A stretch of 64,000 nt of DNA, taken from AP-15 sp963755435. GTDB taxonomy: Bacteria > Pseudomonadota > Alphaproteobacteria > ATCC43930 > CGMCC-115725. The position numbers and the translations under genes were made by a program. The notes under the pieces were generated by a model, which did not search any database, was not told the DNA's origin, and saw nothing but the letters and a program-made list of their open reading frames with translations. Shown here piece after piece: positions 42,774 through 53,672 of this stretch; position 1 is the stretch's first letter; every line of letters begins with the position of its first letter. The stretch spans positions 124,001-188,000 of the forward strand of contig CAVWJX010000004.1 in assembly GCA_963755435.1 (NCBI GenBank), in the 5' to 3' direction.

Positions 42774-43129
42774 CCCCTCCGCCTTTACTTCGCCGGCGAT
42801 CGCCATTTGAAACCGAGGGGTCCCCCTGATTGCGACAGCTACCGCGTAGTCTCGAACCCGAGAGGGTCCCATCCAATACTCAACGAGCGGCTCCCCTCCC
42901 CTCAAACTTCACCACCTCCTGGCGCCACCATCCCATGTCGGCGCGTACCGACCCGGCCTGTCGTTGGCCTCGCCGGGGCTCACCCACCCGTCTTTGTTCC
43001 CATCCTGGGTCCTGCGCGGGCTGCCGGACTGCATCTCCGCCCTGGGATTGACACCTCCGCCCTGAGATTGGCGCCCAGTCAGAACCGCTGGTAGGGTGTC
43101 AGCTTCCGCCACGGGCAGGAGGGAGCGCG
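42774..43129. other. Non-coding stretch at the right edge of the decayed element
   Basis: No gene or clear repeat is seen. The last 40 bases hold the promoter region and GCAGGAGGGAG ribosome site of the amidase. Short CTCCGCCCTGGGATTG/CTCCGCCCTGAGATTG copies at about 43035-43070 form an 18-base near-duplicate, perhaps a trace of an insertion. Confidence 0.4.
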
Positions 43130-44584
43130 ATGGAAGAGCCAGCCTTTGGATCCGCTTCGCAGCTGGCCAGCGAGATCCGCGACCGCCGCCTCGGCTGCCT
43201 CGAATTGCTCGATTTCTATCTTGCCCGTGCCGAGCGGCATAACCCGGCGCTGAACGCGATCATCGCCTGGCAGGTCGACGCCGCCCGCCAGCGCGCCCGC
43301 GAGGCCGATGCGGCACTGGCCAAGGGCGAGGTGTGGGGGCCGCTGCACGGCATCCCGATGACGATCAAGGAATCGTTCAACCTCGCCGGTCTGCCGACCA
43401 CCTTCGGCAACCCGCTGTGGAAGGACAACATTGCCGCGAAGAACGCGGTGGTCGTCGATCGCCTGCTGCAGGCCGGCGCGATCATCTTCGGCAAGACCAA
43501 CGTCCCGTTGATGCTGATGGATTCGCAGAGCTACAACGAGATCTACGGAACCACCAACAATCCTTGGGACCTCGCACGCGGGCCGGGCGGCTCGTCGGGC
43601 GGCGAGGCCGCGGTGCTGGCTGCCGGGCTCTCCGCGCTCGGTGCCGGCAGCGACATCGCCGGCTCGCTGCGCAATCCCGCGCATTACTGCGGCGTCTACG
43701 GCCACAAGCCAAGCTGGGGCCTGATCCCGTCGCGCGGCCATGCGCTCGCCCCGACCGTGACGCCGACCGACATCTCGGTGGTCGGTCCGCTGGCCCGCCA
43801 TGCCGAGGACCTCGCCCTGGCACTGGGCGTTCTGGCCGGCCCGGACGTGCTGCAGCAGCCGGCCTGGCAGATCGAATTGCCGGCGCCACGCGGCCGCAGG
43901 CTCGGCGAGTTCCGGGTGGCGGTATGGGCAAGCTCGCCGCTGTGCGAAATCGACACCGGCGTCAGCGAACGCCTCGACACGGCGATCACCGCGATCGCGC
44001 GGGCCGGAGCGGCCGTCGACAAGAACGCCCGGTTGGATATCACGGATGCCGAGCACCATCGGCTGTTCATGACCTTGTTGCGGGCAGCCACCGCCTCGCG
44101 CCTCAGCGACGCGGACTTCGCCGCCCAGAAGGAAATTGCCGCAACCATCAGCCCCGACGATATGAGCTTCCGCGCGACCTTGGCGCGAGGCGCCGCCCTC
44201 GATCACCGCGCCTGGGGCATCGCCAACGAGGCGCGCAACAAGCTGCGTTATGCCTGGGGCGACTTCTTCCAACGCTTCGATGTATTGCTGACCCCGGTCG
44301 CGGCCACCGCCGCCTTTCCGCATGACCACAACCCGGACCGCGACCAGCGCCTGATCGCGGTAAACGGGCGGATGATCCCCTATGGCGACCAGCGCTTTTG
44401 GGCCGGGTTGGCGAGCCTCTGCTACCTGCCGGCGACCGCGGCACCGATCGGCCTGACCGCAGCAGGCCTGCCGGTCGGATTGCAGATCATCGGGGCCGAA
44501 GGCGAAGACCCGACCACGATCGAGTTCGCCCGCCTGCTTGCCGGGGAAATTGGCGGCTTCACACCGCCGCCCGGGTATGAATGA
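43130..44584 (+). CDS. Amidase (amidase-signature family)
   Basis: This 484-residue enzyme hydrolyses C-N amide bonds. The Ser-cisSer-Lys triad is visible: Lys in GIPMTIKESFNLAG, the first Ser in RGPGGSSGGEAAVLAAG, and the nucleophile Ser in GAGSDIAGSLRNPAHYCGVY. The end, ATAAPIGLTAAGLPVGLQII, is normal too. AGGAGG stands six bases before the ATG. It lies alone between the decayed element and a broken oxidoreductase. Its substrate is unknown; with formamidase and urease close by, it may also release ammonia (inference). Confidence 0.93.
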   Translation: MEEPAFGSASQLASEIRDRRLGCLELLDFYLARAERHNPALNAIIAWQVDAARQRAREADAALAKGEVWGPLHGIPMTIKESFNLAGLPTTFGNPLWKDNIAAKNAVVVDRLLQAGAIIFGKTNVPLMLMDSQSYNEIYGTTNNPWDLARGPGGSSGGEAAVLAAGLSALGAGSDIAGSLRNPAHYCGVYGHKPSWGLIPSRGHALAPTVTPTDISVVGPLARHAEDLALALGVLAGPDVLQQPAWQIELPAPRGRRLGEFRVAVWASSPLCEIDTGVSERLDTAITAIARAGAAVDKNARLDITDAEHHRLFMTLLRAATASRLSDADFAAQKEIAATISPDDMSFRATLARGAALDHRAWGIANEARNKLRYAWGDFFQRFDVLLTPVAATAAFPHDHNPDRDQRLIAVNGRMIPYGDQRFWAGLASLCYLPATAAPIGLTAAGLPVGLQIIGAEGEDPTTIEFARLLAGEIGGFTPPPGYE

Positions 44585-44787
44585 GCTTTTCCCTCGCGCC
44601 GACCCGGGTGACCTGGAGTCAGGCCGGCCTCGGAATCCTGTGGATGAAGAGACGCTAGCTGCTCTACCGACCGGGCACGCCGAGGGCTAAATTCTCAAAC
44701 GGCCGATCCGGGGCGAAGCCGAGCGGCGGGCAAAACCCAAGAGCCGGCAAGCGCTTCCAGGCCCGCGTGAGACGGAAGGAGATCTCG

Positions 44788-45391
44788 ATGTCGATCGACC
44801 AACGCGCGAGCGTCTGCACCTTCGATTGTCCGGACGCGTGTAGCCTGAGTGTCAGCATTGATGGTGGCCGAATCGTCAAGGTGCGCGGCTCGGAAGCGGT
44901 TCCCTATACGGCCGGGGTCATCTGCAACAAGGTCGCTCGGGACATGGGTGACTTTGTGCACGGACCACGGCGTCTCCTCCATCCGTTGCGGCGTGTCGGG
45001 CCTAAGGGGGCCGGGCAGTTCGAGCGCGTCTCCTGGGTCAAGGCGCTCGACGAGATCCATCAGCGGGTGAGCGAAATCATCGGCCGATGGGGGCCGCAGG
45101 CGGTGATGCCACTGAACTATGCCGGCCCGCACGGCTTCCTCGCTGGGGACAGCATGTCTTCGCGTTTCTTCAACCGGCTGGGCGCCACCCAGCTCTATCG
45201 GCGGGCGCTGTGCGGTGGGGTGCGCAGCGAGGCTTGGGCGGGGACCTACGGTGCGGTGCCGGGATGTCCGCCCGAATTCGCCGGGCAGGCCAAGCTCAAC
45301 ATCGTCTGGGGCAACAACGCGACGGTCGCCAATCTTCACCTGGTCCGGTGCATCAGCCAGGCGAGGCGTACAGGCGGCAGGCCGGTGGTCT
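44788..45391 (+). pseudogene. Molybdopterin oxidoreductase, N-terminal 200 residues only
   Basis: The protein starts MSIDQRASVCTFDCPDACSL, with the [4Fe-4S] Cys pattern C-x3-C-x3-C and the fourth Cys in GVICNKVARD, then RLLHPLRRVGPKGAGQFERV, LDEIHQRVSEIIGRWG and KLNIVWGNNATVANLH. This is the first fifth to quarter of a bis-MGD oxidoreductase of the DMSO-reductase family. After RRTGGRPVV the sequence changes abruptly to IS21 istB sequence and the rest of the gene is missing. GAAGGAGATC precedes the ATG, so it may still be translated as a dead stub. Confidence 0.85.
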
Positions 45392-45698
45392 GGAGGGCGA
45401 AGCCCGCGCCGGTCGCCAGGACCGCCTCGCCGAATATCTCACCCGCATGGATTTTGTTGTCCCCGACGAACTCGGCTACCTGCCCTTCGCGCAAACCGGC
45501 GGCCAGCGGCTGTTTCACCTGATCAGCCGGCTCTAAGAGCGCACCTCGATCCTCGTCACCACCAATCTCGGCTTCGGCGAATGGCCGAGCGTCCTCAGCG
45601 ACGCCAAGATGACGACGGCGTTGCTCGATCGGCTGACCCATCACTGCGAAATCATCGAAACCGGCAACGAGTCCTGGCGCTTCAAGCACCGCGCCTGA
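45392..45698 (+). mobile_element. istB: IS21-family IstB (ATPase helper) 3' fragment
   Basis: Reading EGEARAGRQDRLAEYLTRMD, FVVPDELGYLPFAQTGGQRL, FHLISRL, then a TAA where Tyr is expected, then ERTSILVTTNLGFGEWPSVL and MTTALLDRLTHHCEIIETGN, it is the C-terminal part of an IstB AAA+ protein, with Walker B (VVPDELGY). The Walker A part is absent. A nonsense change (TAC to TAA, about 45535) breaks it further. Confidence 0.85.
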
Positions 45699-45927
45699 GC
45701 CGCTGTACCGCCCCGGCTCGTCCCGGTGAGCACACAGGCACCTCCCACGCGCGCCACTTCGTCGCTCGCAAAAGCACTGCGCGACGCGCGCGGGGCCCTC
45801 CTATGCGCTACCGGGACAAGCCTGAACCAATGCCGAAAAAAGTTCCTTTTGGATGCCGATCCGGGGTCCCAATTGCGTGCTGTTTGACGGGAGGTTTCCA
45901 GGCTGGCGCAGGATCTCACGCCGCTGT

Positions 45928-47688
45928 TCAGACCAGGGAGTTCGGGCTGCGCACGTAGTCCTTGATCGCATCGGCCGCCCAACAGGCCAGCATGCCGATC
46001 GTCTCGGTGGGGCCGTTCGCGGGGTTTTGCGGGAACGCGCTGCCGCCGACCACGAACAGATTCGAAACATCCCACGATTGCAGGTATTTATTCACGACGC
46101 TGGTCGATGGGTCGCTGCCCATCACGGCGCCGCCGACATTGTGCGTGCTCTGGTATCCGGTGATGCCGAAATGCGTGCCCTTGTTCTTGCCGCCCAGGCG
46201 CGAGCCGTTGAGCGCCCGGCCGATCTCGACGCAGCGCTCGTTCAGGTAGGTCATCATCCGCAAGTCGTTGTCGTTCCAGTCGAACGTCATGCGCAGCAAG
46301 GGCAGGCCGTAAGCGTCTTTGTAGGTGGGGTCGAGGTCGAGGTAGTTGTGCCGATAGCTCAGACAGGAGGCGTGAATGTGGATCGACATGCTTCGGCGGT
46401 AGTAATGGGCGACGGCTTTCTTCCATTCGCCTCCCCAACGCGGCGTGCCGGGCGGCACCTGCTTGCCCTTGATCGGCGTCGCGCCGCTGGTCGAGGTGTT
46501 GACATAGGCGCCGCCGATGAAGCCGAGCGGGCCGCGGTCGATCAGGTCGCCGTTGAATTCGTCGATCGACGTGTTGACCTGGCCGCCGCCGATGAACGGA
46601 TTGAACTCGCGATCCTCGAAGAACACCTGCACCGAGCCGCCTTGCTGGTATGAGTAGTTGCGGCCGACCACCCCTTTGCCGGTGAGCGGATCGTAGGGCG
46701 TGCCGATGCCCGACAGCAGCAGCAGCCGCACGTTGCCAAAGCAATAGGCGCCCAGAACCACGATGCCGGCCGGCTGCTCGACCTCATTGCCGCGCGGGTC
46801 GATGTAGGTGACACCAGTGGCCTTCTTGCCGGTGGAGTCCCTGTTGACGCGCAGCACGTTGCACAGCGGACGCAACTCGAAATTAGGCTGCCGGGCGAGC
46901 GCGGGCAGCACCGCGGTGAGGGGATTGGCCTTGGCACCCTGCGCGCAGACATGGCTCGAGCAGAAGCCGCCGCGCGCGCATTCGAGCATCTGTACGCGGT
47001 AGAGGTTGCGGTAGTCCTGAGTCATCGCCGCGGTCGGGCCCTGGAACGGCACGTAGCCCAGCGAGCTCGCCGCGTCGGCGAACAGAGTGCCCTCATAGGT
47101 GCGCGGCGTCGGCGGGTTTGGATACTCGCGCGTCCGCGGCCCTTCGTGAGGATTGCCGCCTGGCTGGATCTCACCGTTCAGGTTGCCGGCCTTACCGCCG
47201 ACGCCGAAGATCTCCTCAAACTGGTCATAGTAGGGCTCGATCTCGTCCCAGCTGACCCCCCAGTCCTGCAGATTGCAGTCCTCAGGAATGAACGATGCGC
47301 CATAGCGCTCCTCGATGCGCGAGCGGATTTCGAAGTCATGCGGCAGGAAGCGGCGCGCATTGCCGCCCCAGTGTGCCGCCGTGCCACCGACCATCTCGCC
47401 TGGCTTGAACGCACCCATCTCGCGCATCGGCAGCGCCGTCTGCGAGTTGCTGTTGCGAAATGTAATGGTGTCGCGCGCCAGGTTCTGAAAGATGTCGCTA
47501 TGACGATCGAACTTCAGCTCGTCGTACACGTTGGGGCTCTTAAAGTCGGTGTCGATATCGAACTGCTTGCCACGCTCCAGGCACACGACGCTCAGCCCGG
47601 CGCTGGCCAGCTCCATCGACATGATCGAGCCGACCACGCCACTGCCGACGACGACGACATCGACAGATTTTAATTTCGTAGTCGACAT
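45928..47688 (-). CDS. GMC-family oxidoreductase (gluconate 2-dehydrogenase large-subunit type)
   Basis: This 586-residue flavoprotein has the FAD-binding start VDVVVVGSGVVGSIMSMELA then VVCLERGK, the GMC region GEMVGGTAAHWGGNARRFLP, Cys-containing ECARGGFCSSHVCAQGAKAN, and the C-terminal catalytic stretch THNVGGAVMGSDPSTSVVNK, then NLFVVGGSAFPQNPANGPTE. GMC enzymes oxidise alcohols, sugars or sugar acids. The ATG lies one base after the stop of the subunit-3 gene, so they are cotranscribed and form one membrane-linked dehydrogenase. A cytochrome c subunit, usual for this group, is not present nearby. Confidence 0.92.
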   Translation of the reverse strand: MSTTKLKSVDVVVVGSGVVGSIMSMELASAGLSVVCLERGKQFDIDTDFKSPNVYDELKFDRHSDIFQNLARDTITFRNSNSQTALPMREMGAFKPGEMVGGTAAHWGGNARRFLPHDFEIRSRIEERYGASFIPEDCNLQDWGVSWDEIEPYYDQFEEIFGVGGKAGNLNGEIQPGGNPHEGPRTREYPNPPTPRTYEGTLFADAASSLGYVPFQGPTAAMTQDYRNLYRVQMLECARGGFCSSHVCAQGAKANPLTAVLPALARQPNFELRPLCNVLRVNRDSTGKKATGVTYIDPRGNEVEQPAGIVVLGAYCFGNVRLLLLSGIGTPYDPLTGKGVVGRNYSYQQGGSVQVFFEDREFNPFIGGGQVNTSIDEFNGDLIDRGPLGFIGGAYVNTSTSGATPIKGKQVPPGTPRWGGEWKKAVAHYYRRSMSIHIHASCLSYRHNYLDLDPTYKDAYGLPLLRMTFDWNDNDLRMMTYLNERCVEIGRALNGSRLGGKNKGTHFGITGYQSTHNVGGAVMGSDPSTSVVNKYLQSWDVSNLFVVGGSAFPQNPANGPTETIGMLACWAADAIKDYVRSPNSLV

Positions 47689-47689
47689 C

Positions 47690-48361
47690 TCAGCTTTCCT
47701 TGTTGCTGTTGCGCTTGATGATGACGTGCTTCGGAAAGCCTTCCGCATCGAGCGGCACCCTGCCGGTCTGGAGGTCGAGCACGCTGACGGGTTCGGCGTG
47801 GTATGGCTCGCTGCTGGTGACCAGTTCGCGGTATTGGCCGCTGGGCACTCCGGGGAATCCAAGCAGCTTCCAACCCACCTTGTCGCGGTTGCCGCCGTAC
47901 AGCGGATCGGCGAAGTACCCCTCTTCGGTGTTGCGCCACAACAGATCGAAGAAGAATTTCGACGACAGCGACGGCAGCGCGATCTCGTCCTTCTCCAGCC
48001 GCTCGATCAGGCGCAATTGCCGGTCGCTCGCAAGCTGCGCGAAAGGCCGGTCGAACGCGGCTTTGCAGTGCTGGTCGATCTCGCGAATCGCGATACGATA
48101 AACCTCTTGCGGCGTGAAGCGCGATTGGTAGCCCTGCTGCGGCGTGCCCTCCAGCCACGGGCCGCCGCGATATTGACGACCGTGGACGCCCCAGGTGCTG
48201 GCCAATGCCCGGTCGATATAGACCACCACACCCGCATCGCGAGCCCCAGGGCCCAGCTCATCGGTGGGGATCAGATGCTCGACGGCGGCCTCCAGAAAGC
48301 GAATCTCGGGCTCCGACAAATAGAGATAGGAAGCCCCGATCGGATTGTCGCTCAAGGTCAT
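47690..48361 (-). CDS. Gluconate 2-dehydrogenase subunit 3 family protein
   Basis: This 223-residue protein matches the small (gamma) subunit family: YLSEPEIRFLEAAVEHLIPT then DELGPGARDAGVVVYIDRAL, RQYRGGPWLEG and FFFDLLWRNTEEGYFADPLY. No Tat signal is obvious, although family members often have one. The subunit supports folding and export of the GMC large subunit next to it. GAGGAG is close to this ATG, so a slightly later start cannot be ruled out. Confidence 0.88.
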   Translation of the reverse strand: MTLSDNPIGASYLYLSEPEIRFLEAAVEHLIPTDELGPGARDAGVVVYIDRALASTWGVHGRQYRGGPWLEGTPQQGYQSRFTPQEVYRIAIREIDQHCKAAFDRPFAQLASDRQLRLIERLEKDEIALPSLSSKFFFDLLWRNTEEGYFADPLYGGNRDKVGWKLLGFPGVPSGQYRELVTSSEPYHAEPVSVLDLQTGRVPLDAEGFPKHVIIKRNSNKES

Positions 48362-48566
48362 CTCCTCAGTTCCCCACTTCGGGGTGCATCATGTCATCGG
48401 GCATTGTCAAGTTAACGGGAAACATTTCGTGTGCGGCGTCGCCCGCGGGCCCGGAGCTACCTGTCCGCTCTGGGCATGTCCCGGCGTCGCCGTTGTCCGA
48501 ACCGAGCGGCCCGTTTCATCAGGGATGGCATCGGGGCGAAGACATCGCTGCGGGCGCCCGCCCCGT

Positions 48567-49517
48567 TCAGAGCTTGAGCAGGCGGCGGGCGTTGTTGTTC
48601 AGCAGCTTTTCGGTGTCTTCGGGGCCGAGCGGCAGGGTCTTCAGCCATTCAGTGCCGGGCGGGTTCTCGGCGAACGGGTAATCGACCGAGAACAGGATGC
48701 GGTCGATGCCCATCTCCATCATGCTGCACACGAGTGCCGTATCCGAAAAGAAGCCGCTCGTGGTGATCCAGAAATGCTCGCAGAAGATGTCGCGGAAGGT
48801 CTTCTCCTTCATTGTCGCGCGTAGCCCATGGCTGATGCGCCACAGCAGGAACGGCAATCCCTCGCCCATGTGCCCGAGGATGATCTTGAGGCCGGGATGG
48901 GCATCGAACACGCCGCTCAACACAAAACGCAGGCCCTGGGTCGCGGTCTCGACCGTAAAGCCCCAGGCGGCACGCAGGATGCCGGGATGCGCCTGCGCGT
49001 AATCCTGGTAATAGGCCTCGATGACCGCCGGGTGCGGCAGTGCCGGATGGATATAGATCGGCACGTCGAGCTTGGCGGCGCGTTCCCAGATCGGCCAGAA
49101 CCGCTTATCGTCGTGAAAGACGCCGCCGGTCATGCCGTTGACCATCGCCCCCTTGAAGCCGAGCTTGGTGACGGCGCGCTCCAGTTCGTCGGCCGCAGCG
49201 CGCGGGTTGGCGGTCGGCAACACGGCGAAGGCGGAAAAACGATCTGGGGTGCGCTGAACCGCCTCGTGGAGCCGGTCATTGGTGCGGCGCGCCAAGGGCG
49301 GCCCGGCTTCGGCGTCGACCGCCTGCAGTCCGGGGATCGAATGCGACAGGACCTGCAGATCGATGCCGGCCTCGTCCATCTCGCGGAGGCGCAACGCGCC
49401 GAGATCGTCGAGCCGTTCGACGATATCGCGACCGGCGCCGGGGCCGCCGCCGAGCTGTTTGACCTCGGGGTCCAGGTAATGCTCTTCGAGCGCGATGATG
49501 TAAGGCTTCTTTGCCAT
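48567..49517 (-). CDS. Amidohydrolase-2 family protein (gamma-resorcylate decarboxylase-like)
   Basis: This 316-residue TIM-barrel protein shows IIALEEHYLDPEV (the E-E-H start used by resorcylate/2,3-dihydroxybenzoate decarboxylases), SHSIPGLQAVDAEA, VPIYIHPALPHPAVIEAYY, ILGHMGEGLPFLLWRI and the distal Asp in LFSVDYPFAENPPG. Family members remove CO2 from hydroxybenzoates without oxygen, using Zn or Mn. The start at 49517 has GAGGGAGGACAG before it. Activity on gamma-resorcylate itself is a family-based guess. Confidence 0.88.
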   Translation of the reverse strand: MAKKPYIIALEEHYLDPEVKQLGGGPGAGRDIVERLDDLGALRLREMDEAGIDLQVLSHSIPGLQAVDAEAGPPLARRTNDRLHEAVQRTPDRFSAFAVLPTANPRAAADELERAVTKLGFKGAMVNGMTGGVFHDDKRFWPIWERAAKLDVPIYIHPALPHPAVIEAYYQDYAQAHPGILRAAWGFTVETATQGLRFVLSGVFDAHPGLKIILGHMGEGLPFLLWRISHGLRATMKEKTFRDIFCEHFWITTSGFFSDTALVCSMMEMGIDRILFSVDYPFAENPPGTEWLKTLPLGPEDTEKLLNNNARRLLKL

Positions 49518-49864
49518 TCTGTCCTCCCTCCGATGCTCGCTGCATGCCGGCCTGGGTCGCCCAGGTCGCACGAAGATTAAACCATCCGGCCCGACCAGGC
49601 GCTCGATTTGTGTCGCGCCCTGGCTGGGTCGGACGGCGCGGCCGCCGCCCCCATCGTTGAAGCCACCGACCGTGCGGCAGATTACGGTGCCCGGCTAAAC
49701 GCGGTGGCCGGCGCGATTTGTGGCCAGCAACCAGTCCTAAAACAGCCATTCGCGTAATATTGAATGACAACCTCGCGCCGTATGCAGCCGTCCGTGAATG
49801 GTGCACAATCGATAAAATACGAAGCTGTCCTAGACTTGAGCGCACATCGCCGGTGGAGACCGTC
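49518..49864. other. Non-coding stretch before DUF1326 remnant
   Basis: No gene is supported. Base composition falls after about 49730 (cgtaatattgaatgac, gataaaatacgaagc), which probably marks the promoter area of the DUF1326 remnant. Nothing else recognised. Confidence 0.35.
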
Positions 49865-50050
49865 ATGCCGGAACCGAAATGGTCGCTTCGTGGCGAGTAC
49901 ATGGAGAGCTGCAACTGCTATGATGATCTCTGCCCATGCATCTACACGAACCCGCAGGAGGCGGCGACGCACGACCACTGCACCGTAGTGATGGTCTTCC
50001 CCATCGACGAAGGCCATTTCGGCGATACCAAACTTGACGAGCTCAAATAG
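49865..50050 (+). pseudogene. DUF1326 N-terminal fragment (second, truncated copy)
   Basis: Sixty-one codons read MPEPKWSLRGEYMESCNCYD then DLCPCIYTNP, HDHCTVVMVFPIDEGHFG, clearly a relative of the intact protein at 23916-24539, with one extra residue inside the Cys cluster. It stops at codon 62, about one third of the normal length, and only three bases from the end of the broken DUF2182 gene on the other strand. A deletion probably joined the two. Confidence 0.88.
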
Positions 50051-50053
50051 GGC

Positions 50054-51002
50054 TCACTTGGCGTCGTAGATCACCTTGCCGGTGACCGGCGCCGTTTCCC
50101 CCGGCACCTTCGCTGCTAGCACCAGCTCCCATTTGCCGGCCATCCCGGTCTTGATCGAAAATCGATAGAGGCCAGGGTGATTTGACTCGGCAGGCGTCAC
50201 TTTGCCGGACATCTCGGCCACGCCGGCCGGGCCCATATCGGTCTTGGCCTCGACGATCGTTGCGCCATCGACCGGCTTGTTGTCAGACGCGTGTACAAGA
50301 CGAACCGCGACCGTGGTCATGCCGGGTGCTCCTGTCGGAGCGTCAACGAACTCAAAACGGTAGTCGCTGGAGGCGGCGATCGTCAGCGTCGTGGAGGCAA
50401 GCTGCAGTACGCCGCATGCCGCGATGCCAACCCCGACGATCCGTCCGATCCATGAGCCCATCGGCACGGTCTTCTCCAGCAGGACGAACGCGGCCAGGCC
50501 GCCAATCCAGAACCGGTTCATGATGTCGCCAAAAAACAGCGAGCTCATCAAGAACCAGCAACAGCCGAGGCAAAAGCTCCCGTGCGCCAACCCTATCCGG
50601 AACGCACCGCCGCGGCCGGGCCGCCAGCTCTGCACGAGAAAGCCCATTGGTGAGCGGCAATGCCGCAGGCAGTTGCCTTTGATGGGGGTCAGCTGCCACA
50701 CGCCGGCGCCCGCTGAGCCAATAGCTGGTCGTCGCCATCATGTGCGACAGCAGGCCGAGCCGCTCCAATGCCTATTGCACACCGGTCGCGAGCGCGCTGA
50801 ACGCTCCCCAGGCGATCAGGTAACCGGCCGCGAAAATCCCGGCCGGAATAAAGGGGCGACCGGCCGATTTTTCCTTGCGATTGATGCGGGCGAAGAGCGG
50901 CAGAATAGGTGCCGCGCTCGGCAGCATCATGGCGGCCATCATCACCCACCACATCGTGAACACGATGCCCGCGTAGCCGACATTCCACAGCGCCGGCGCC
51001 AT
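50054..51002 (-). pseudogene. DUF2182 membrane protein fused to a FixH/YtkA-like domain, broken
   Basis: The N-terminal piece (MAPALWNVGYAGIVFTMWWV, then MMAAMMLPSAAPILPLF) is the conserved core of DUF2182, a predicted metal-binding membrane protein. An in-frame TAG replaces Trp at about 50772, and a frameshift follows near 50700. The rest continues as WQLTPIKGNCLRHCRSPMGF, HGSFCLGCCWFLMSSLFFGD and AAFVLLEKTVPMGSW. A YtkA/FixH-like beta domain is then fused on (MTTVAVRLVHASDNKPVDGA, ending TGKVIYDAK at 50054). DUF2182 and DUF1326 genes are frequent neighbours, and this pair is now dead. Confidence 0.82.
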
Positions 51003-51167
51003 CTGCTCGTCATGCCGTCAGGGATCGGCCCGATCGTGTCGCGCAGCGCATCCGCGCCCCAATCCATAGCGTGGCTGCCCGCCAGCGACGCGACATTGAA
51101 ACCGCAGTTTGTGATGATCGCCGCAGCCCAGCAGGACCAGTTCTTTGTTCATTTCGCGCTTTCCCCG

Positions 51168-52595
<1,428 letters not shown>

Positions 52596-52690
52596 GGTTT
52601 TCGCTGGGGTACCCAGTAGGTGTCTCCTACTTTCGAATTCGGTGGTGCGGGCCCTTGTCGCGAGCGCGAAGCTGATGGCGCAGGCCGAGC

Positions 52691-53099
52691 TTAACCGCTC
52701 TCAACCCGATAGCGCAGCCAGACTGCGCCGCATTCCAGCACTTCGCTGCTTGCAAGCGTCATTGACCGCAGCGGAATTGCGGCGCCGGCCTCATCCTCTC
52801 CCGTCTCAAAGACGCAGGGCGCGCCTTTCGTGCCGTCGACGGCCGGAAATATCGCCAAGCTGATCGATGAGCCCGGCGCGAAGGAAGGCTCCATTCGTGC
52901 TGCCGCCGCCATTGATCTCCAGGCGCTTGATGCCCAATTCGCGGTTCAGGATCTCAAGCGCCTGCCCAAGATCGAGCTCCTGCCCGCCGGCGAAGATGTA
53001 GGACACGCCATCCTGGCGAAGTCCCGCGAGGTGAGCGTCCGACACTCGCTCCGACAGCACGACGACGATCGGGTCATTGTCGATATCTTCGCGCCCTCA
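52691..53099 (-). pseudogene. RibD C-terminal (dihydrofolate-reductase-like) domain fragment
   Basis: Coding strand reads DNDPIVVVLSERVSDAHLAG then VSYIFAGGQELDLGQALEIL, RELGIKRLEINGGGSTNGAF and LRAGLIDQL, then after a frameshift at about 52865 FPAVDGTKGAPCVFETGEDE and WLRYRVESG. This is the C-terminal two thirds of a stand-alone RibD_C reductase. Its 5' end is joined straight onto the SDR remnant, so an internal deletion fused two neighbours. Confidence 0.82.
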
Positions 53100-53530
53100 G
53101 GCGATCTTGCCGCCCGGCGATCGAGGAGACGTTGATAATGTGGCCGGCCTTTTGCTGCCGCATGGGTGGCAGCGCCGCGGCGATGCCGTAAAGGACACCC
53201 TTGATCGTCCACCTTGAGGCGTTCGAGCGGCGATTGCTGCATCAGCCTGGCATTGTTGATCATCACGTCGATGCTGCCATAGGTCTCGACCGCCGTGTCG
53301 ACCAGCTTCTTCACCTGCTCGCGGTCGGTCACATCCGTCGCGATCGCAAGCGCCTTGCCGCCGCAGACGATCAACTCCCGTGCCAAGGACTGCAGGCGCT
53401 CAACCCGCCGCGCGCCCAGCACGACAGGCGCGCCCTCTGCCGAGAGGCGCGCCGTCGCCTCGCCCAAGCCGCTGCTCGCGCCGATGATGACGACGACTTT
53501 GCCTTTGATGTCGTCGGTCATTTTACTCAT
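53100..53530 (-). pseudogene. Short-chain dehydrogenase/reductase (SDR), truncated
   Basis: MSKMTDDIKGKVVVIIGASS then GLGEATARL with TGxxxGxG-like IGASSGLGEA, ATDVTDREQVKKLVDTAVET, YGSIDVMINNARLMQQSPLE, and after a small deletion near 53210 IKGVLYGIAAALPPMRQQKA and GHIINVSSIAGRQD. The catalytic Tyr-x3-Lys and all beyond are lost at the junction with the RibD_C remnant. One missing Leu in TARLSAEGA also hints at decay. Confidence 0.85.
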
Positions 53531-53540
53531 TCCTGCCGGA

Positions 53541-53663
53541 ACCGTCAAAGACGCGATGGCCATTGCCAGGGTGGGAGACAATGCAGTCTCTGTGCCTATT
53601 GAAGAAGTCAAACCGTCGGACTGGGTCGAACAGGTCTACAAACCGGTATCCATCCCTCGCTAG
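53541..53663 (+). pseudogene. Tautomerase-family C-terminal fragment
   Basis: The 40-residue end DAMAIARVGDNAVSVPIEEV then KPSDWVEQVYKPVSIPR matches the C-terminal half of 4-oxalocrotonate tautomerase/PptA-like proteins (x-V-S-V-x-I-E-E-V-x-P-x-D-W-x-E-x-V-Y-x-P). The N-terminal half, with the catalytic Pro1, is missing here; a matching N-terminal piece lies at 54018-54074, downstream. Confidence 0.65.
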
Positions 53664-53672
53664 GCGAAGGGG

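Noticed and set aside
48457..48648. Small basic protein on the minus strand
   Set aside because: Arg/Ala/Pro-rich with no ribosome site; it overlaps the end of the amidohydrolase gene in another frame.
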